This document shows positions 38,901 to 53,900 of a stretch of DNA of 64,000 nucleotides, one piece after another. The notes under the pieces are model-generated. The model saw nothing but the letters and a program-made list of their open reading frames with translations, had not been told where the DNA came from and ran no database searches. Numbering within the stretch: the first letter of the stretch is position 1; each line of letters starts with the position of its first letter. The stretch lies in NCBI GenBank assembly GCA_008921705.1, contig VFFE01006859.1:49181-113180 (forward strand), read 5' to 3'. The DNA comes from Burhinus oedicnemus. Lineage: Eukaryota > Chordata > Aves > Charadriiformes > Burhinidae. The position numbers and the translations under genes are program-made.

Positions 38901-41900
38901 AAGTAAACCAAAATGAGAGTATCAAACTACTGCATTGTACGTCCATCTTTTTTCTGGGAGCTGAATAAACAGACTTCTCTTTGCTTTAGTTAACGTTACT
39001 GATTAAAACATCATAGCAATACACTAATTACTTATTAAGAGCTTCCGAGTGTATTATTTTCATCGTACTGTAGCACACAAACACTTGATGGCTTTAGTTT
39101 GAATGATAGCTTGAAAAGTTTACCTTTCTTTATTAACTTCTTTATTAGACAGTTTGTACTACCTAAAATTATCTATGATGTTTCACTCAAATGGTCTTTA
39201 TGACTATCAGACGTCTGTATGATTGTAACATTGCTTTTCATACTCCACTAATGTTTTACTCCAAATAAATCATGAGAAATGTACTGTGTCTGAGGAGTGC
39301 ACTGTTATTGTGAGATAAGTTTAAATGGAAGCATAAAGCTTGTCCATAGCAAAAGCTCTTAATTTTTAAGAGGAAAATGCTAAGAAATTGAGGGAGACAT
39401 TAAGCAAGTCAGTTGGAACTGAAGAGTTCAGAACTTCAGAGAGTTTTGTAGTCTTGCAACTTTTAAAATTACAGGTGCAGAAATTTGCCTCTACTACAAG
39501 CTCCAGATTTGGGGGAGAAAGAAGATGCACAGCATCAGGGGTTTATAGGCAGAGTTTCTGTTCTAACTGGAAGAAAAGCTTTTTGAGACTTTTTTTAGGA
39601 ATCAACATACAAAGAAGAAAACTCTTTGATCACATTCCTCTCCTCTTGCTGAAAGACAGTGTAGGGGATAAAGGAGAATTGTCAGGTCTAAGTACAACTT
39701 GATTTTTGCCAGAGTAAAATGAAACAACTGCATAAGGTTCAAAAAGACTTAAAATGAAGAATCTAAGACAGAGGTGGGACCTGTGCATGCTTTTGATGTT
39801 GCATTTAGGCTTTTTCCTTCCATATACTTAAGTGTTAGAATCGGGGGAAATTTTGTTTTAGGAGTTCTGAGGGCTGATGTTGAATTACATTAAAGACTTA
39901 AGCATAAAATATGAGTGTTTGAAGAACTTTCTGATGGAAAAAAAGTTCAGAGGCCACTTTGAGATAAAGGAGGAAAGAAAAAAGTACTAAATGACTTTGA
40001 GGACTCAGTAACTCTAGTCAATATTCTGTGTATAAAATGCAAGGTAGTGCAAGTTTTGATTTTAAAACAAATGAAATTAAAAAAAAAATCAAGTCCTGCT
40101 GATCTGTCCCTTTTAAAACTTTGGAAGTCATTCTGATCAGCAACAAGTGTGAAGCCACTGCCTTATTCAACCTACACTAATCTTGCAAATGGCTTTCTGG
40201 CTTTGGAAGGGAATGGCTGAGATTATTCCTGGCCTGTGTTTGTCTTCCTGGGTGGTAGCAGAGTTGCCTGTGAGATTTCTGGTATGGGTTTTTTTTTTTT
40301 AATTTTTATTTTATTTTCTTTGAAAATACAAAGCTACCTAAACAGATGAAGGCAAGTACAATGTAACCCTTTCTGTTTGCTCAGAGAGCGAGGGGTTTGA
40401 GAGATGAGGACAAAACTTGTTTAAAACTACATATGAAGCAAAGTGCATAAATTCCAAGCTGATCCGAGCTGAGCATCTTAACTTGGTGCTGTAGCCACTC
40501 TTTCTGGGGGAAATGCAAGAAATGCAGCTTTACAGTATACTATCTGTGACATGTTGCGTTTGTTTCTGTCATGAATTTATAAATACATATTGTGCCGAAA
40601 GTGAGATATGTGATTATGCCATGTGGATATACTTTCTACTGATGCAGAGGAATCCAGTGTTTTAATAACTGTCTGCAGAGAGATGAATTAACTAGGCTCC
40701 AATTCAGAGGTCCATGACTTCTAGCGGTTGATTGGGCGTGGGGGGGACAATGACTGTTGTGTATGATCTGTTCAATAGTGAATGATCAGGCATGGTGGGG
40801 GGAGGAATTAGTTTTCTCTGACTTTGGATAACTTGCATTGAAGCTAAAAATTACTTTCTTTTTTCTGAAGTTTGGAGTTGGAAACATTTCCAGTGGAATT
40901 TTAAAACTGATTTTGCTTTATTTGCAGCTTTAGTCAGGTCTCCATTATATGATTATTAATGGGACAAAAAGAGATCCTTGAACAAGCATTTCAGTGTCTC
41001 TCCTTGTTAATGTTTGCAGCTCAAATCCAATCCTAGCAATAATGAGGAAAAAGAAGCCCAGACTCAGCTGACAAAATCTGATGAGCTACAGCGCCTGCAT
41101 TCACAAGCATTATCTGCCTACCAGCGAGAGGATTACGTCGCTGCTATTTCTCTTCTTGATGAAATCTTGGCAGTAAGTGTTAAGTAAAATGGTACTGTGA
41201 AAGGGAAGTAAAAGCTCCTGACATCTGTGTATTTTTGTTTAATAACTTTTTCACTGATGTGAAAACACTTGGTGTAATTGGCTCAGTTTTGCTGAGCACC
41301 ATGAGTCCATAATGAACTTGGAGAGTGTAGAATGCTGAGCACTAGCTGCAAAAAAATCAGAATAGTAGCTTGTAGTTCAGGTTAAAGATACGACTTCAGC
41401 CAAACTTCTGTTATGGGTAACCTTCTTGATTGTACTTTCCCGTTTTTCCACAGTTCTTAGGGAAGCTGGGAAAAAAGTTGTTCTTAAACCAAGGTAGTTT
41501 TGCCAAGTATAGGAGATACAGGGGTTTTAGTGTAGATGTTTCATTGCCTATATGCAGGCAATTTTTGTCTTGAGAAAATGAAGTAACAAAAGATTTAAGC
41601 AAAACAAAAAAACCCAACAACAACAAAAACCCCCAAAACCAAACAAACAAAACCCCAAAAATCCCAAACAAACAAAAAAAACCCCCACCACACAGTTAAA
41701 AATGTATATAGCTGCTTGGATTTTCAGCTTGTTCCTTAGATATCTGTATTTCTTGAATCTTAATCAGTATAGGTAGTTTGATAGTGTAAGTGTAAATAAC
41801 TCAATCGTGAGCATTTTGTGTGTCATATAGAAATATATTAAAAGACGGTTAACTGCTATGACTCTTCACATACAAATGAACACTGTCTTGGAATTTGCAA

Positions 41901-44900
41901 CATTCTAGCTTTTGGTAAAGAAACTGCCAAAGTGGGAGTTTGTTTATGGGGAGGGAACATGGAAAAGCAGAAAAGCCTTGTTCTCTAAAATGATGGTTTA
42001 CAAACAGATGATAAGACCCAGAATAAATTCTCTAAAATGAATTATGATAGGCAATTCCTTTTAAGAAATTATTCTTGCCATACTGTCATATTGTTACTTC
42101 AGTATATGTCTTTAAAATCTGGATACTAAGGTCAGGTCTTGCATAGCTGAATCTTACCCACAGGCTTCTTCATAGAGGACAACTGACAGCTTGGTCCTTG
42201 CTGTTCATTACCCCTATTGTTTTGGGAAGATATAATAATTTATGATTCTGATATCCTTCCCTGGAGGCTCAACAGACTGTCCCAGTTTAAGCAGTGCCAG
42301 TAGATTTAATTCATCTCCCTGCATGAGCTCATTGAATCATTTACAAATTTTTCAGGCCTTTGTTTTCTCTTTGGGCAGGTGCATCACAGCATCCGTCAGG
42401 AAGCAGAGATGCTAATTTCATGCACTCTGCATGCAGCTTGAACCTTATGCTATTGCAGTTGGCAAAGTGAAATTACATGGGATTTTTCTTTTGTTGGGGA
42501 GGAAAAGAAGTGAAGTGTTATGGACCAAAAACAAGCTTTAATTTTGATTTCTCAAGGTTTGTGTTTGGGATGCAGAGCTACGGGAACTTCGAGCTGAGTG
42601 TTATATAAAGGAAGGGGAACCAAGCAAAGCCATTAGTGACTTGAAAGCTGCTGCCAAATTAAAGAATGATAACACTGAAGCCTTCTATAAAATCAGCAGA
42701 ATTTATTATCAGCTGGGGGACCATGAATTATCACTCAGGTAATTTTACTGCTTGCTGTAATCGTTATAAGTGAGACAGAAAATGGGATGATATAGGTCAC
42801 GATAAACTGTGAAATATCTATGTTGTCTGGTTTTTGGATGGAGTAGCAACTCTGGTCTGGATCTGATAAAGGAACCTCCTTTCCAGAAGCGAAGAACTGG
42901 CAGTGAAGATGCCATGTTTATTCTTTTAAGACCAGCCATCTATGGTTCCTAGCATGTTGTTTACTTAAATAGAAGCCATAGTGCAGGTCTGTCAGAGACA
43001 CTTACTGTCTTTATTGTAGTTCTCCATCCTAGAAGAAAGTGCTTCTCTAAACTTGCTTTGATGGAGCCTTTTTTTAACCTTGAACCTCCATTCAAGTTAA
43101 GTTTATAATACAAACAAAAAATGTATACATTAAGTCTTAGGGCTACATTTTTGTTTTCAAGAGTGGAAACAAAAGGTTACAAGATTAAGAATAAATAAAA
43201 AATACAGGAGCATCCAAGTATGAGGAGCTGGCGATCCAGAGCTGTCAATCTTTCATTCTTGCAGAAAGTGTCCAGTATTTTGGATGATTCTTTTGATAAT
43301 GTCCTACCCTTTAATCATACTCAGTTAATGTTAAGGTGTTATTCCTATTCAGATAATATATCCTGCAGATAACTGCCCTTGCCCAATCCGGACTGTTAAC
43401 TTCATACTCTGCTCAGCTGGACAGGTGGTATAATCTTCCTTCTTGCACACAAATGGTTTCTGTGCAGCTCATCTTAGATGCGTTACCTGCATCTCCAGAC
43501 TCCTCCTAATATGGTTTCTGCCACAGAAACTCTTCAGTAAGAGATGAAGGGAACTGAAAAAGGCTGAATGTATGACAAAGGCTAGTGGATGGAAACTGTG
43601 TGTGATTGTAACTGCAAAAATTCATTTTATAGATGGGCAAAAGTAAACACCAAATAACTAATTGGTTTGCTTTAGGGGTCCCCTTTCCAGAGTATACTTA
43701 ATTTCTGGAGCTCATAGGTCACTTCTGTGGTGACTTGGTAGCAGACCATTACTTGGCCTAGTGATTTCAAGAATAGGTGGTATTCTCTTCTCTGAAACCC
43801 ACACATGGACACTCTGTTAATAACCAAATCTTAAGATTTTTATAAGTACAATTGAGAGCTGTTGAAGAACAGAATGGTATCAGAATGAAGGTATAAGCCT
43901 TTCTGCTTTATTTTTCTCTATTTTTTTATTTATTACATACTAAGAGTTTTATAGCTCTTGGACTTGCTAGTGATAAATCTTGTCCTTCCCTTCGTTTCTT
44001 CCTCATACCTTTACAGGCTCAGTGATTTTCAAATAATAGATATTTTTGTCTGTGCTTAGGAACAAAATAAGATTTTTGCAAGCTCTTTCAAAAATAACAC
44101 CTAGGTTGTACTATGATGACTCTGAATGATACAAAACTTTTATTCCTTTGTATGGTTGTATTCTGGAGTCTTTTTAAAGACACTTGACTATTTTAAGAGG
44201 TACCTGCCGTAATCAGAGTCTGATTAAACAATTTTCACGGTGAAAAGTCAGGCACAGGCTTGGCTGGTATTCCATCTAGAGGAGGTTTGAGTCTCAGCAG
44301 AGCTTTGTCTGTTTCAGGCAGCATACTTTTATATCGGTATTTTGTAATATAGCTGAGTTACAATTGTAATTTTCCTATATGTTTATCTGATGACTGCTGA
44401 ATATAAATTCTTTCCCAGGGTATATTTTTATTCTGCTGTTTAGTCAGTAATGTAACACTTTTCCATCTTTGCATATTTGGCAAAACAATTAAAACCAGAC
44501 AAATATCCCTGGATGTTCTGGAAGGCTTTTTTTTTTTTTTTTGTTTCACTTATCATTTAGGCTTTGGATGAAGGGAGAGATGGTGTAAAGAAGTTGTGTT
44601 GTTCTGGACAGCTTATAGATGCTGCATTGTGTCTCTTAGTGAAATTTCATAATGTGTGGTAATGTCTTTCTGTTTTGGGTTTGTTTGGGTTTCCCTCCCT
44701 CCCCTCCCTGTGAAAAGTGAAGTCCGGGAGTGTCTGAAACTGGACCAAGATCATAAGCAATGCTTCTCTCTCTATAAGCAAGTAAAGAAACTCAATAAGC
44801 AGATCGAGTCAGCAGAGGAATTCATCAGAGAAGGCAGGTAAGTATTCACTGCTGTATTTAAAAAAAAAAAAAATAAAAAAATCAAATCACTACTGAGGCA

Positions 44901-47900
44901 CTTGCTTATTACTTGTTGAGGAGTTGATTAAGTGATGCCTTTTGCATCTGTCAGTTGAAGTGGATAACTGAGCACAGCTCTCAAATTACAATTAAAATAA
45001 ATATTGACTCACATACTGACAATCCTATTCTGATTCTTTCTGATGCCATGTCTTCTCTTTGCATACTTAACTTATTTGTGGAGCAGGTAGTAAGACAAAG
45101 ATAGGGATAATATTGTCAGCTCTCATATATTGTTGCTTAGCACTGATGAGGCCACACCTGGAGTGCTGGGCTCCCCAGTACAAGAGATGAAGCTACTGAA
45201 AGTCCAGCGAAATGCCACTAAGATGATGGAGAGGCTGGAGCATCTCTCTCCTGTGAGGAAAGGCTGAGATAGCTGGAACTATTCCCCCTCAGCCTTCTCT
45301 GCTACAGGGTGATCTCATCAATGTGTATAAATACCTGAAGGAGAATGCAAAGAGGGTGGAGCCAGGCTCCTTTCAGTGGTGCCCAGTGACGGCACTGGCA
45401 GGGGCAATGGGCACAAAATGAAACAGGAGTTTCCCTTTGAACATAAGGAAATGCTTCCCATCATCTGCTTGTTTCCACTGGCTCAGGTTGCCCAGAGAGA
45501 TTGTGGAGTCTCCCCACTGTGGAGATACTCAAAATTTGTCTGGATGTGGTCCTGGGCAACCTGCTCTAGTGGCCCTGCTTGAGCAGGGGGGTTGGACCAG
45601 ATGACCTCCAGAAGTCCCTTCCAACCTCAACTATTCTGTGGTTAGAGGACCACATGTTTAGACTAAAACCACCTAGTAACTGCAGTGCCTTGATAGCAAA
45701 AGTGGATCTGACTGATGGGCTTCCTTTATGCACTCTGTTAAATGATAGGCAATGCCTCTGTATTCTTCTGCTTCTTGCTTTATTTCAGTTTTACATGTTC
45801 CCAAACACACAACATCTAACTGTAAAGACCCCTAACAAGTGATTAAACATAGTCAAGGCGGCTTTTTAAAATTAAGTACATCAGGAATGTGAATCAGCAC
45901 AACTGAAGACAGTTTTATTAAGTCAGCAGTCCATTTGGACTCTTCACTTTAGTCTTCTATTTAATCAGTATCAGCACATTTTCAGGGAGTCTTACGAGAG
46001 CTTGAATTTCTTCTGGCTTGTAACAACCCACGGGTTTAATCACATGCTTGCATTTTTAGGTGAATGTTCTACTCCATTTCTTACTCAAACCATGGAACTT
46101 TAGCATCTTTGAAACCTTCACAGCAAAAATACATTTTATTGTGTGACTTGCAGAGAAGGAGGAAAAGAGAAAACCACTGCCTGATTCAAGCTGGCGCAAA
46201 TAACTTTTTTTCCTGTACCAAGAAATGTACATAGTACAGTGCTCACAGCAAGACTCCAGACTTAGTCCATCTCGGATATCAGAGAGGCAGATGCTTTTTT
46301 CCAAGTGCAGAGTGGCATGTTGGACATGAGGCAAATCAGAGACTGTTGTCTGTGCACGCTGAGGGATGGTAGTCGTTACCTTCTGCAAAAGCCTGCCAGG
46401 CATAGTGCCTGCTCTTCTGACCCATAGCACAGCAAATGGAATGGGGTTGTAATTCTTGAAGGGGCTGAGAGTTTTCTTCATACTGTTGCCTCACACCACG
46501 CCTTAGACTATTAAATTTAAGGTACATTGCTAGAAGGATGTGAAAAAAATCTGTGAATTTTAAAATTTGTAAATAAATCAAAACACCCTGAAATGGTTAC
46601 TACATTTTGTGATACTATGCTTATCTTTGATTTTTAAACAGGTATGAAGATGCTATCAGTAAATACGATTCTGTAATGAAAACTGAGCGAGAAGTCCCGA
46701 TTTATGCTACTCGTGCCAAAGAAAGGATCTGCCACTGTTTATCAAAGGTAATTCTGCTCTCTCTCCCTCTGTAAATTTCTTCAAAACAAACAAAAAAAAC
46801 CCCACAACTACTTTGAATTTTGTTTTACGTTCTTCTCTCTAGAATCAGCAGGCTGCAGAAGCCATAAAAGTTTGTACAGAAGTTCTGCAACTGGAACCAA
46901 CCAATGTGAATGCCCTGAAAGACAGAGCAGAAGCTTATTTGCTGGAAGACCTGTATGAAGAAGGTACAGTTTTATGTAGTTTGCACATAGCTTTTTGTGG
47001 ACGTTTAAAATGCAGTCAGTGTTTCAAAAAACTTTAATATGCACTTTGATTCTGCACTGTGTTATCCCTAATCAGCACTGGTAGTTGCAGATTTACAAAA
47101 ATATCTGCTGGTAATTTTGTCTTGATTACCGTAAGTGGAATGTACTTGTTTTATCTGTAGTGGAGTTGTCTTTACAACACTGGGCTGTGTTCGGGTTGTT
47201 TTATGAGACTGTACAGCTTACTGAACTTAAACACATTTATATAATCAGCAGTGTCAGACAATTACGTTTAGAGATAAAAGGTAATTATAGTTAGTGATGT
47301 AAACCCATTTTAGGAACTCCATTTTAGTGTCTTTAGATGGCAGCATGGAACAATACTGTTCTATCCCCTAGCATGTGTTGAGGGCAGAGGAAGGTAACAG
47401 CCATTGCTTCACCTCCGTGGGTCTCTCTAGTGCTGTTAAGAGCAGTAAACTGATTCTATTCCTGAGACTGCATTTTCCATATGTGGTTTCCATAAAATGC
47501 ATACTGTTACACAGTCCCATCTACAACCTTGGACAGTAGTGACTGAGTAATGGGTTTCTCCGAGTCCACCATTATGTTGTTACCTAGCTTCTTGAAGAGT
47601 ACTAAGTGCTAATGTGCTATTAAAAAAAAAAAAAAATCTTCAAAATTTAATTTAGTGAATCTCCTTTTCACAAGAAACCAGGCTTAAGGAGGACATTAGG
47701 ACAATCTGTCTGTCCCAATTCCTGTGCTCAGTCATGCAGGAGTTCTTAAAGTATTGGGCTGCTTCAGTCAAATGTGATGAGAGAAAGGGGTTGTAGGCTT
47801 TAAATCTGCAGAATACTGGTTCCATTAATTTTAGTACTCATAGAGCAATTTTCCTTTTCTGTATTTTGGTACTGGATCTTTCGCTTTACAACTGAACAAA

Positions 47901-50900
47901 AAAAAAAATCTTTCTATTTAAACATTCATGAAGGCAGCTGTTCTCATTAATAGCACGCTCAGATTTTTTGTCTTTTTGAGAAATTAATCACTGACAAATG
48001 ATATTGCTCACCTCCTGAAGCTCACTTCAGAAATAATACCTATTTTGTTCTTTTTTTAGACCTCCTTGACTCAAATGAAAACGTGGTATAAAGAGGACTG
48101 GTGTGGTTTCAGGCAGTCCTCTTCATCAGCCCTGCAGACTTTGTACCTCTGAAATGACCTAGTCCTAGTCCCTCTTTGCTGAGGCTGATAAGCCTTCTTC
48201 CTCCTTATAAGAAAAAGGGTGGAAGATGACAACATTTTGGAGAACTGATGACCTTTGTACAAAGGGACTGCTTAAAAAAACAAACAAACAAACAAAAAAA
48301 AACCCCAAAGTGTGAGGGAAAAAATGTCTTTCTGTTTTTCTTAGGGTAATGTTTTTCCATCTTTTGGTTGTTAACAACTGCAGTGTCGAGCTAAAAGTAA
48401 GGCTTAGGAAGATTTTTGCAGTGATGAGGCCCCCTTTGGGCATTTCCCCATCTTTTTCTGTACTTCAGTACAGTGGAAGTAAGCTCAATCAGTGTCCGGA
48501 AAAGTAGATTTACAAATCAATAAAAAAACCCCACCCCACTTCCCTAACATAGTTAAAGGTACAGAATACAAATCTACATACGCTAGTGCTTGTACAAAAG
48601 TTTTTGATTCAAGAGGAAGGAGTATCAGCAAAAGGAGAACCCAAAGAAAATTTAAGATTATTTTTTCCCCTCAAGGTGTATGAATCTTCAGTTTAGAGGA
48701 GGGTACAGAGAAGGGCAGACCAAACAGGCCCTGCTGCAATTCCTCTGAGATTTACCTTTCGCTTCTTACTAGTGGACAGAACTGATCTATTTGTTTTGTT
48801 GAAACTGATGAATCTCAGTTTGGATCTTTCTAATGTTATCTTCTATAAAGTCCTCATCTGTTTCTGGTTCCTGTAGGGTGAGAGAATCTAGCAACTCTTG
48901 CAAATTAGAGGAAAAGTTTTGTAACAAGGTGGTGCACAAATGCACAGAGCCAACTTGGTCTTGTGTTGCAGCAAATGCCTCCCTATTATGGGATATAAGG
49001 AAATACAGAGAGCACATGCCTGGGGTCTGGTAGAGCTTATTTTCTGGGTTGGAGCCTGTTGGGCTTGGCCTAGCCTGGTTCTGAGTAGACAACCATGCTC
49101 CAAATCCCTGTTGTTTAGCATATTCCATGCTTTCCTCCTGTCCTTGACAGTAGTGAGATGGTTGTAGTTACTCTACCTTCCAGCAGAGCCTCCATAAACA
49201 GTATTATAGTCCATTAAGGTTAGTCTGCCTGAAAGTGTCTTCACTTATCCTTCACTTTTAACTGCTACAGAATGATGGCCGTTTCCTCTCTGCTGTAGAG
49301 AACAGTAGAGCAATTAAAATTGCAGTCTCGTATTTAAAGGGGCACACTGATTCTCATTATTCCCTCAAGAAAATTTCAAGCTGGAGGCACCTATTTTCCT
49401 GTTTAAAGACAGGAAATTTCTGAGTACTTGTAATTCAGAACTGGAAGATGACTATTGTTAAATGTTCAAGATGTATTTCAGTATGTATAGCTGAGTTCTG
49501 ATTTCCATCAAATGGTTTTGATTACTATATAATCACATGGGATCCAGGGCTTGTCTACAGAGACAGATGTGTAGTGACTCCCTTTCTGGCTTAACTCGTA
49601 AGCAGAGGAATCTATCTGAAGTATACAGCACAAGTTTTGTCAAAGGAGGGGAGGAGAAGACCCAACCACCTTGCTGTTTCAGCATTGATCAGGATGTCCT
49701 TTTTCTTTTTCTTTTTTTTTTTTTTTTTTTTTTTTCTTTTTTCCCCCCTCCCCACCCTACTACTGTAGAGGAAACAGTCCCTATTTCAGTAAGAGCATAA
49801 CTGGTTCATGTTCATGTATTCCTCTGACAGAGTTGGCATGGACGTAGGTTGTCTGCAGTTACTCATGTTTGATAGGAAGCTAATTTTGCATATGGAATAA
49901 TGGCCAGTCTTGGTCACTCAGTTTTAAAGATGCAAGCAAGATAGGAAAGCCAGCTAAGGTGTTTAGAGATAGAATGCAATTACTATTTTGAGAGATAGTG
50001 AAGGCTCTTGTGTTGAAAGAAAGAGTTAATTTGAGTAAAGTATTTAAATTGAAAGTGATACTGGAAACTGGTTGTTTCTTTCATGTTGTGGGACAGGATG
50101 AAAGGAAGGTTTCTGAAATAGCAGGCCAGTAAGAAGCAGTAGTGATTCTTGTGTTTTTTGTGAGGTACTACTGCTTTTAGAAATAGTGACTGAGAAGAAT
50201 CGATTAAATAACTTGCTCCATGTGAGTCGTGTGATATCATGAGGATGAAGCTGTCATCCTGCTTCCACCTGCATGCAAGCCTCACCCCTCAGGTGAGGAG
50301 AGGGATTAGGTCTCTGAAAGAGGAAAATCCCAACACTGGAGCATACCATCAAAATTGAAGTCTCTTCCAACTGAGAGAAAAGTGCAAAATGTACTTGCCA
50401 TCAGATGTGCTGGGTGCATTCCCTCTGCAGTGTGCAGCACTAAAAACCAGACCTTCCCATATGCTTAATACATGCAGCCTTTAAATAAGGGAGTCAGTTT
50501 TAAAAAAGGCAAATGTAGTACTGTCATTGCAAGTACTTGACCCCTGAGCAGCTTGGTTTCCAGCAGTGGTGTGTGCTGTAGGTGGTGTGGTGCTCAGTGA
50601 AGTTGGGCAATCTGATCTGCATTTGGCAGGACATTGTGATGGGACCTCCCATTATTATACAAAGTAGATTAAATACACTGGTGCTTAAAATTATTGGATT
50701 GGTAAAGCAGCATAATGAAATCCCTGAATTTTCATTGTTTTTATCAGTTTCGACAGCATATATTTGACATGCGCATTAGTGTACATGCCCATTTGTTGTT
50801 GTTTTAATGACTGGACAACTTATTAAAAATATCAGCAGAAGCCAGAATGCTTTGTTCAAGCAGCAAACGACAGTGTCCAGTGATGTGAAAATGAATAGAA

Positions 50901-53900
50901 ATTTTGTTTTGTTTGTAATAGCATATGAAATTGTCGGGGCACTGGAAATACTTTTTGGAATCATTCTTTTCAATAGCCAAAACAAGATTGCAGTGGTATC
51001 AGATGTCTGGGTAATACAAATTCATTAGCACTTCCTGCTGTCTTGCTCAGAAACAGTGAAAAACAAATGTAACACCTGCTGAGAAATAGCATCTGCTTGG
51101 AAACAATCTGATGCAAGTACTTTGTCTAACTTGAGAAACCTAGGAGACTTGGATCTGCAAATGAGACTTTGAGGATTATAATAGCGAAAGAAGAACAGTC
51201 TCATTAAAGACTTCAACAGTTGCTTCCCTTGATAAATCTTGATATCAAAGAATACTTAAAGTTGGTGTCTTAAGCATTCTCTTACCACTTAGAATAATAA
51301 CATGGTTTACTTTAAAAAAAACCCCAAAAGTTTAGACCTGGAATTTCTTAAAAATTCATGAATACATTACAGCGTCTCTTCTTTCATTCCTGAGAAATGC
51401 AGCTCTTGAAATAAAAGTGAGAGCCTTCCTTCGGGGGGAAAAAAAACCCTTGAAGTATAACTGTGTGCATATGATGCAGAGGCATAAAAAGTGAATATTT
51501 GTCTTTCACTAACCATGTGAACTTACTGGTATTCTGAAATCCCATTTTTATTGTCATTAAAGAAGAGGTTTTCTATGGTGTTGATTGTGTGCAGACTGTG
51601 AGACAAGAAGGAGTATGAATTTAAAGACCTGTATAATGCATCCTGCAGTGGGCTCTTCAAATACTAGTCACTGAAACTTGTGTCTTCATTTGTTTCATCC
51701 CAGTCCTACACGCTCGTTATGTTCATCCAGGAGACTGTTGTAACATCCAGAGAGTGTTCTGACCTGCTGCTAGTAACCTTCCTTCTCCTTCCTTTCTGAA
51801 AAGTGTCATGAACCTAAAGAAAGAGAACTACCAAATTCATATGTGAAAATGAATCTCCTCTACTCTAAGGTTTTCTAATTTCAAAAAAAAAAAAGAGCCA
51901 ACAAAAACATGGCAAGTTGAAATAGAAGTTTTACTGTTTATATGTGGTAATAGCAAAACTTCAATTTTGGCGAGTGGTTGAGTTCTTTAAATTGAAGTTT
52001 TAAATCTTTTTTCATTCACTTTTTTTATGAAAGCTATTAAAGACTATGAGACTGCTCAAGCCAATAGCGAAAATGACCAGCAGATTCGGGAGGGGCTAGA
52101 ACGTGCCCAGAGAATGCTGAAGCAATCACAGAAGAGGGATTACTATAAAATCTTAGGAGTAAAAAGGTGAGATACTAATATCTGAGATGATGATGTGAAA
52201 GTTGGGTGTTAAACCAGTACGCCTAGGGCTGATCGCTTGAATTTGTTCTGCTGAGCATTAGTTTTTGTTCCTGTATCTTGCTACCTTCGCTTTCCTACTG
52301 TACTAGTTCAGCAGTGATCAGCTTTTAAGTAGCATTTGTTTACAGTTCCTTTAGAAAGAATGAAAAAACAACATTGGGAAGGAAATAAAACCCTTGGCAA
52401 GAAATTCTCAGTATAGATGATCAAGAGTCAGGTGAATGAATTGGGGAAGGAATGAAGACTGGAAAGAATTACTGAAAGCAACAAAAAATAGAATTGTGGC
52501 AGATAGTATGATAGACTGGAAGAGTTTGAAAGCACTAACTGAAAGGTATCTGAAATACTTATGTCATTAACCTTGAGAAACTAATGACTTCTCTTTCTAA
52601 TGAGGACCGAACAAATGTCCAGTTCTGAACTGGTATTGGTCATCCTTCCAATCGCGAACTAATTTGATCTCTACTGTTTGTGCTTTTTGTTACTCACCTG
52701 ATTGTAAATTCTTCAGACTGGGGAGTGTATTCTGCATAGCAGCTGGCAGTAGCATCTTTCCAAAGAAAGTAAATGTGTGGTGAAGGAAAGAGTGAGTATT
52801 CTTTGTGTAAAGCTGCAACCTGCTTCCTCTGTTTTTTGTGTAAAGAATCTTCAGTGCCACCTGCAGAAGGTTAACTAACTCATAATTTTCTTGATGCCTG
52901 ATGACAGTAATTAAGTTTCAGTGTTTAAAATAAACCTGTAGATTCACTAGTGTGGCATGTGAACAATTAGAAAATTTTAAGTTATCCGTAATTTTATCCA
53001 TCCAGAAATGCTCGAAAGCAAGAAATCATAAAAGCTTACAGAAAACTGGCATCCCAGTGGCACCCTGATAACTTCCAGAGTGAGGAAGAAAAGAAGAAGG
53101 CAGAGAAAAAATTCATTGATATAGCAGCTGCTAAAGAAGTCCTCACTGACCCAGGTAATGATTGTTCTTATGCAGTGACTTCATTTTTTTTTTTATTACT
53201 TTTTTTGCAGTAATGTAAAAATGCAGCAAGTGTAAGTCATGAAAAGCATTACAGCTTCCCTTTTCCCCCTTTCTCCCCTTACCCATCTTGAGAAAGGAAT
53301 GCACTAGTACTTGCATCCACTCTGTTGGATGGTCACATGTAAACCTGAAATTTTTTATGTTTCAGTGACTTTTGTTTAAAGTCAAATAAAAATTACTATT
53401 TCAAAGGTCTCTTTTTGGGTTATCATCTTGCAGAGATTTCCAGGATTGATTAACTCTGGAGGTGGTTACTTTAAGAATGTGGGTGTTGTCTTCTCCCTAA
53501 AGTTCTATTGCAAACTACATTTAGATGAACAGCACCTGAAGTACTCCAGAGATGCCCTCAAAATTGGCCCTTGTTGTGTGTATCAAAGCCTAGACGCGTT
53601 GTGCAAACAGAGTGTTTCCCGGAGGGTTGGGGACTGCGTTGTTGTTCCCGTCAGCCTGAGGGAGAGGATGCTGTCACTGCTGGTCTCTGGCCAGGCTCCT
53701 GGAGCTGGCCCAGTCCCTAGGAGCAAGGAGCCCTGTCAGGTCTGGCTGTCTGCTGGTCAGCTCAGGGGGAGGGGGGAAAAAGTGAAGAATGCGGTCACTC
53801 TCCTGGGAGACCCTGTGGTGTGGTGACTAGATCTGGTGTCTGTCTTGCCAAGAAATGAACAGAAGGGGTTGGACTATTTAGTCTCAAAGATGTAATAAAA

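Larger units (their letters stand above)
30912..41019 (+). other. DNAJC3 intron 4
   Basis: 10,108 bp, the longest intron. It holds a possible minus-strand LTR (31679-32406), a protein-like stretch next to it (about 32540-32820), a poly-T run near 34804, and two G-rich tracts (38231-38266, 38426-38448). Confidence 0.8.
46964..52033 (+). other. DNAJC3 intron 9
   Basis: 5070 bp. It contains an unrecognised antisense open frame (48787-49158), a long poly-T run (49701-49737), a possible MIR-like SINE remnant (about 50180-50240) and short A/C tracts at 48276-48306 and 51313-51330. Confidence 0.8.

Noticed and set aside
53428..53826. 132-codon frame in DNAJC3 intron 11
   Set aside because: No recognisable domain. 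It spans a locally GC-richer stretch where stops are rarer.
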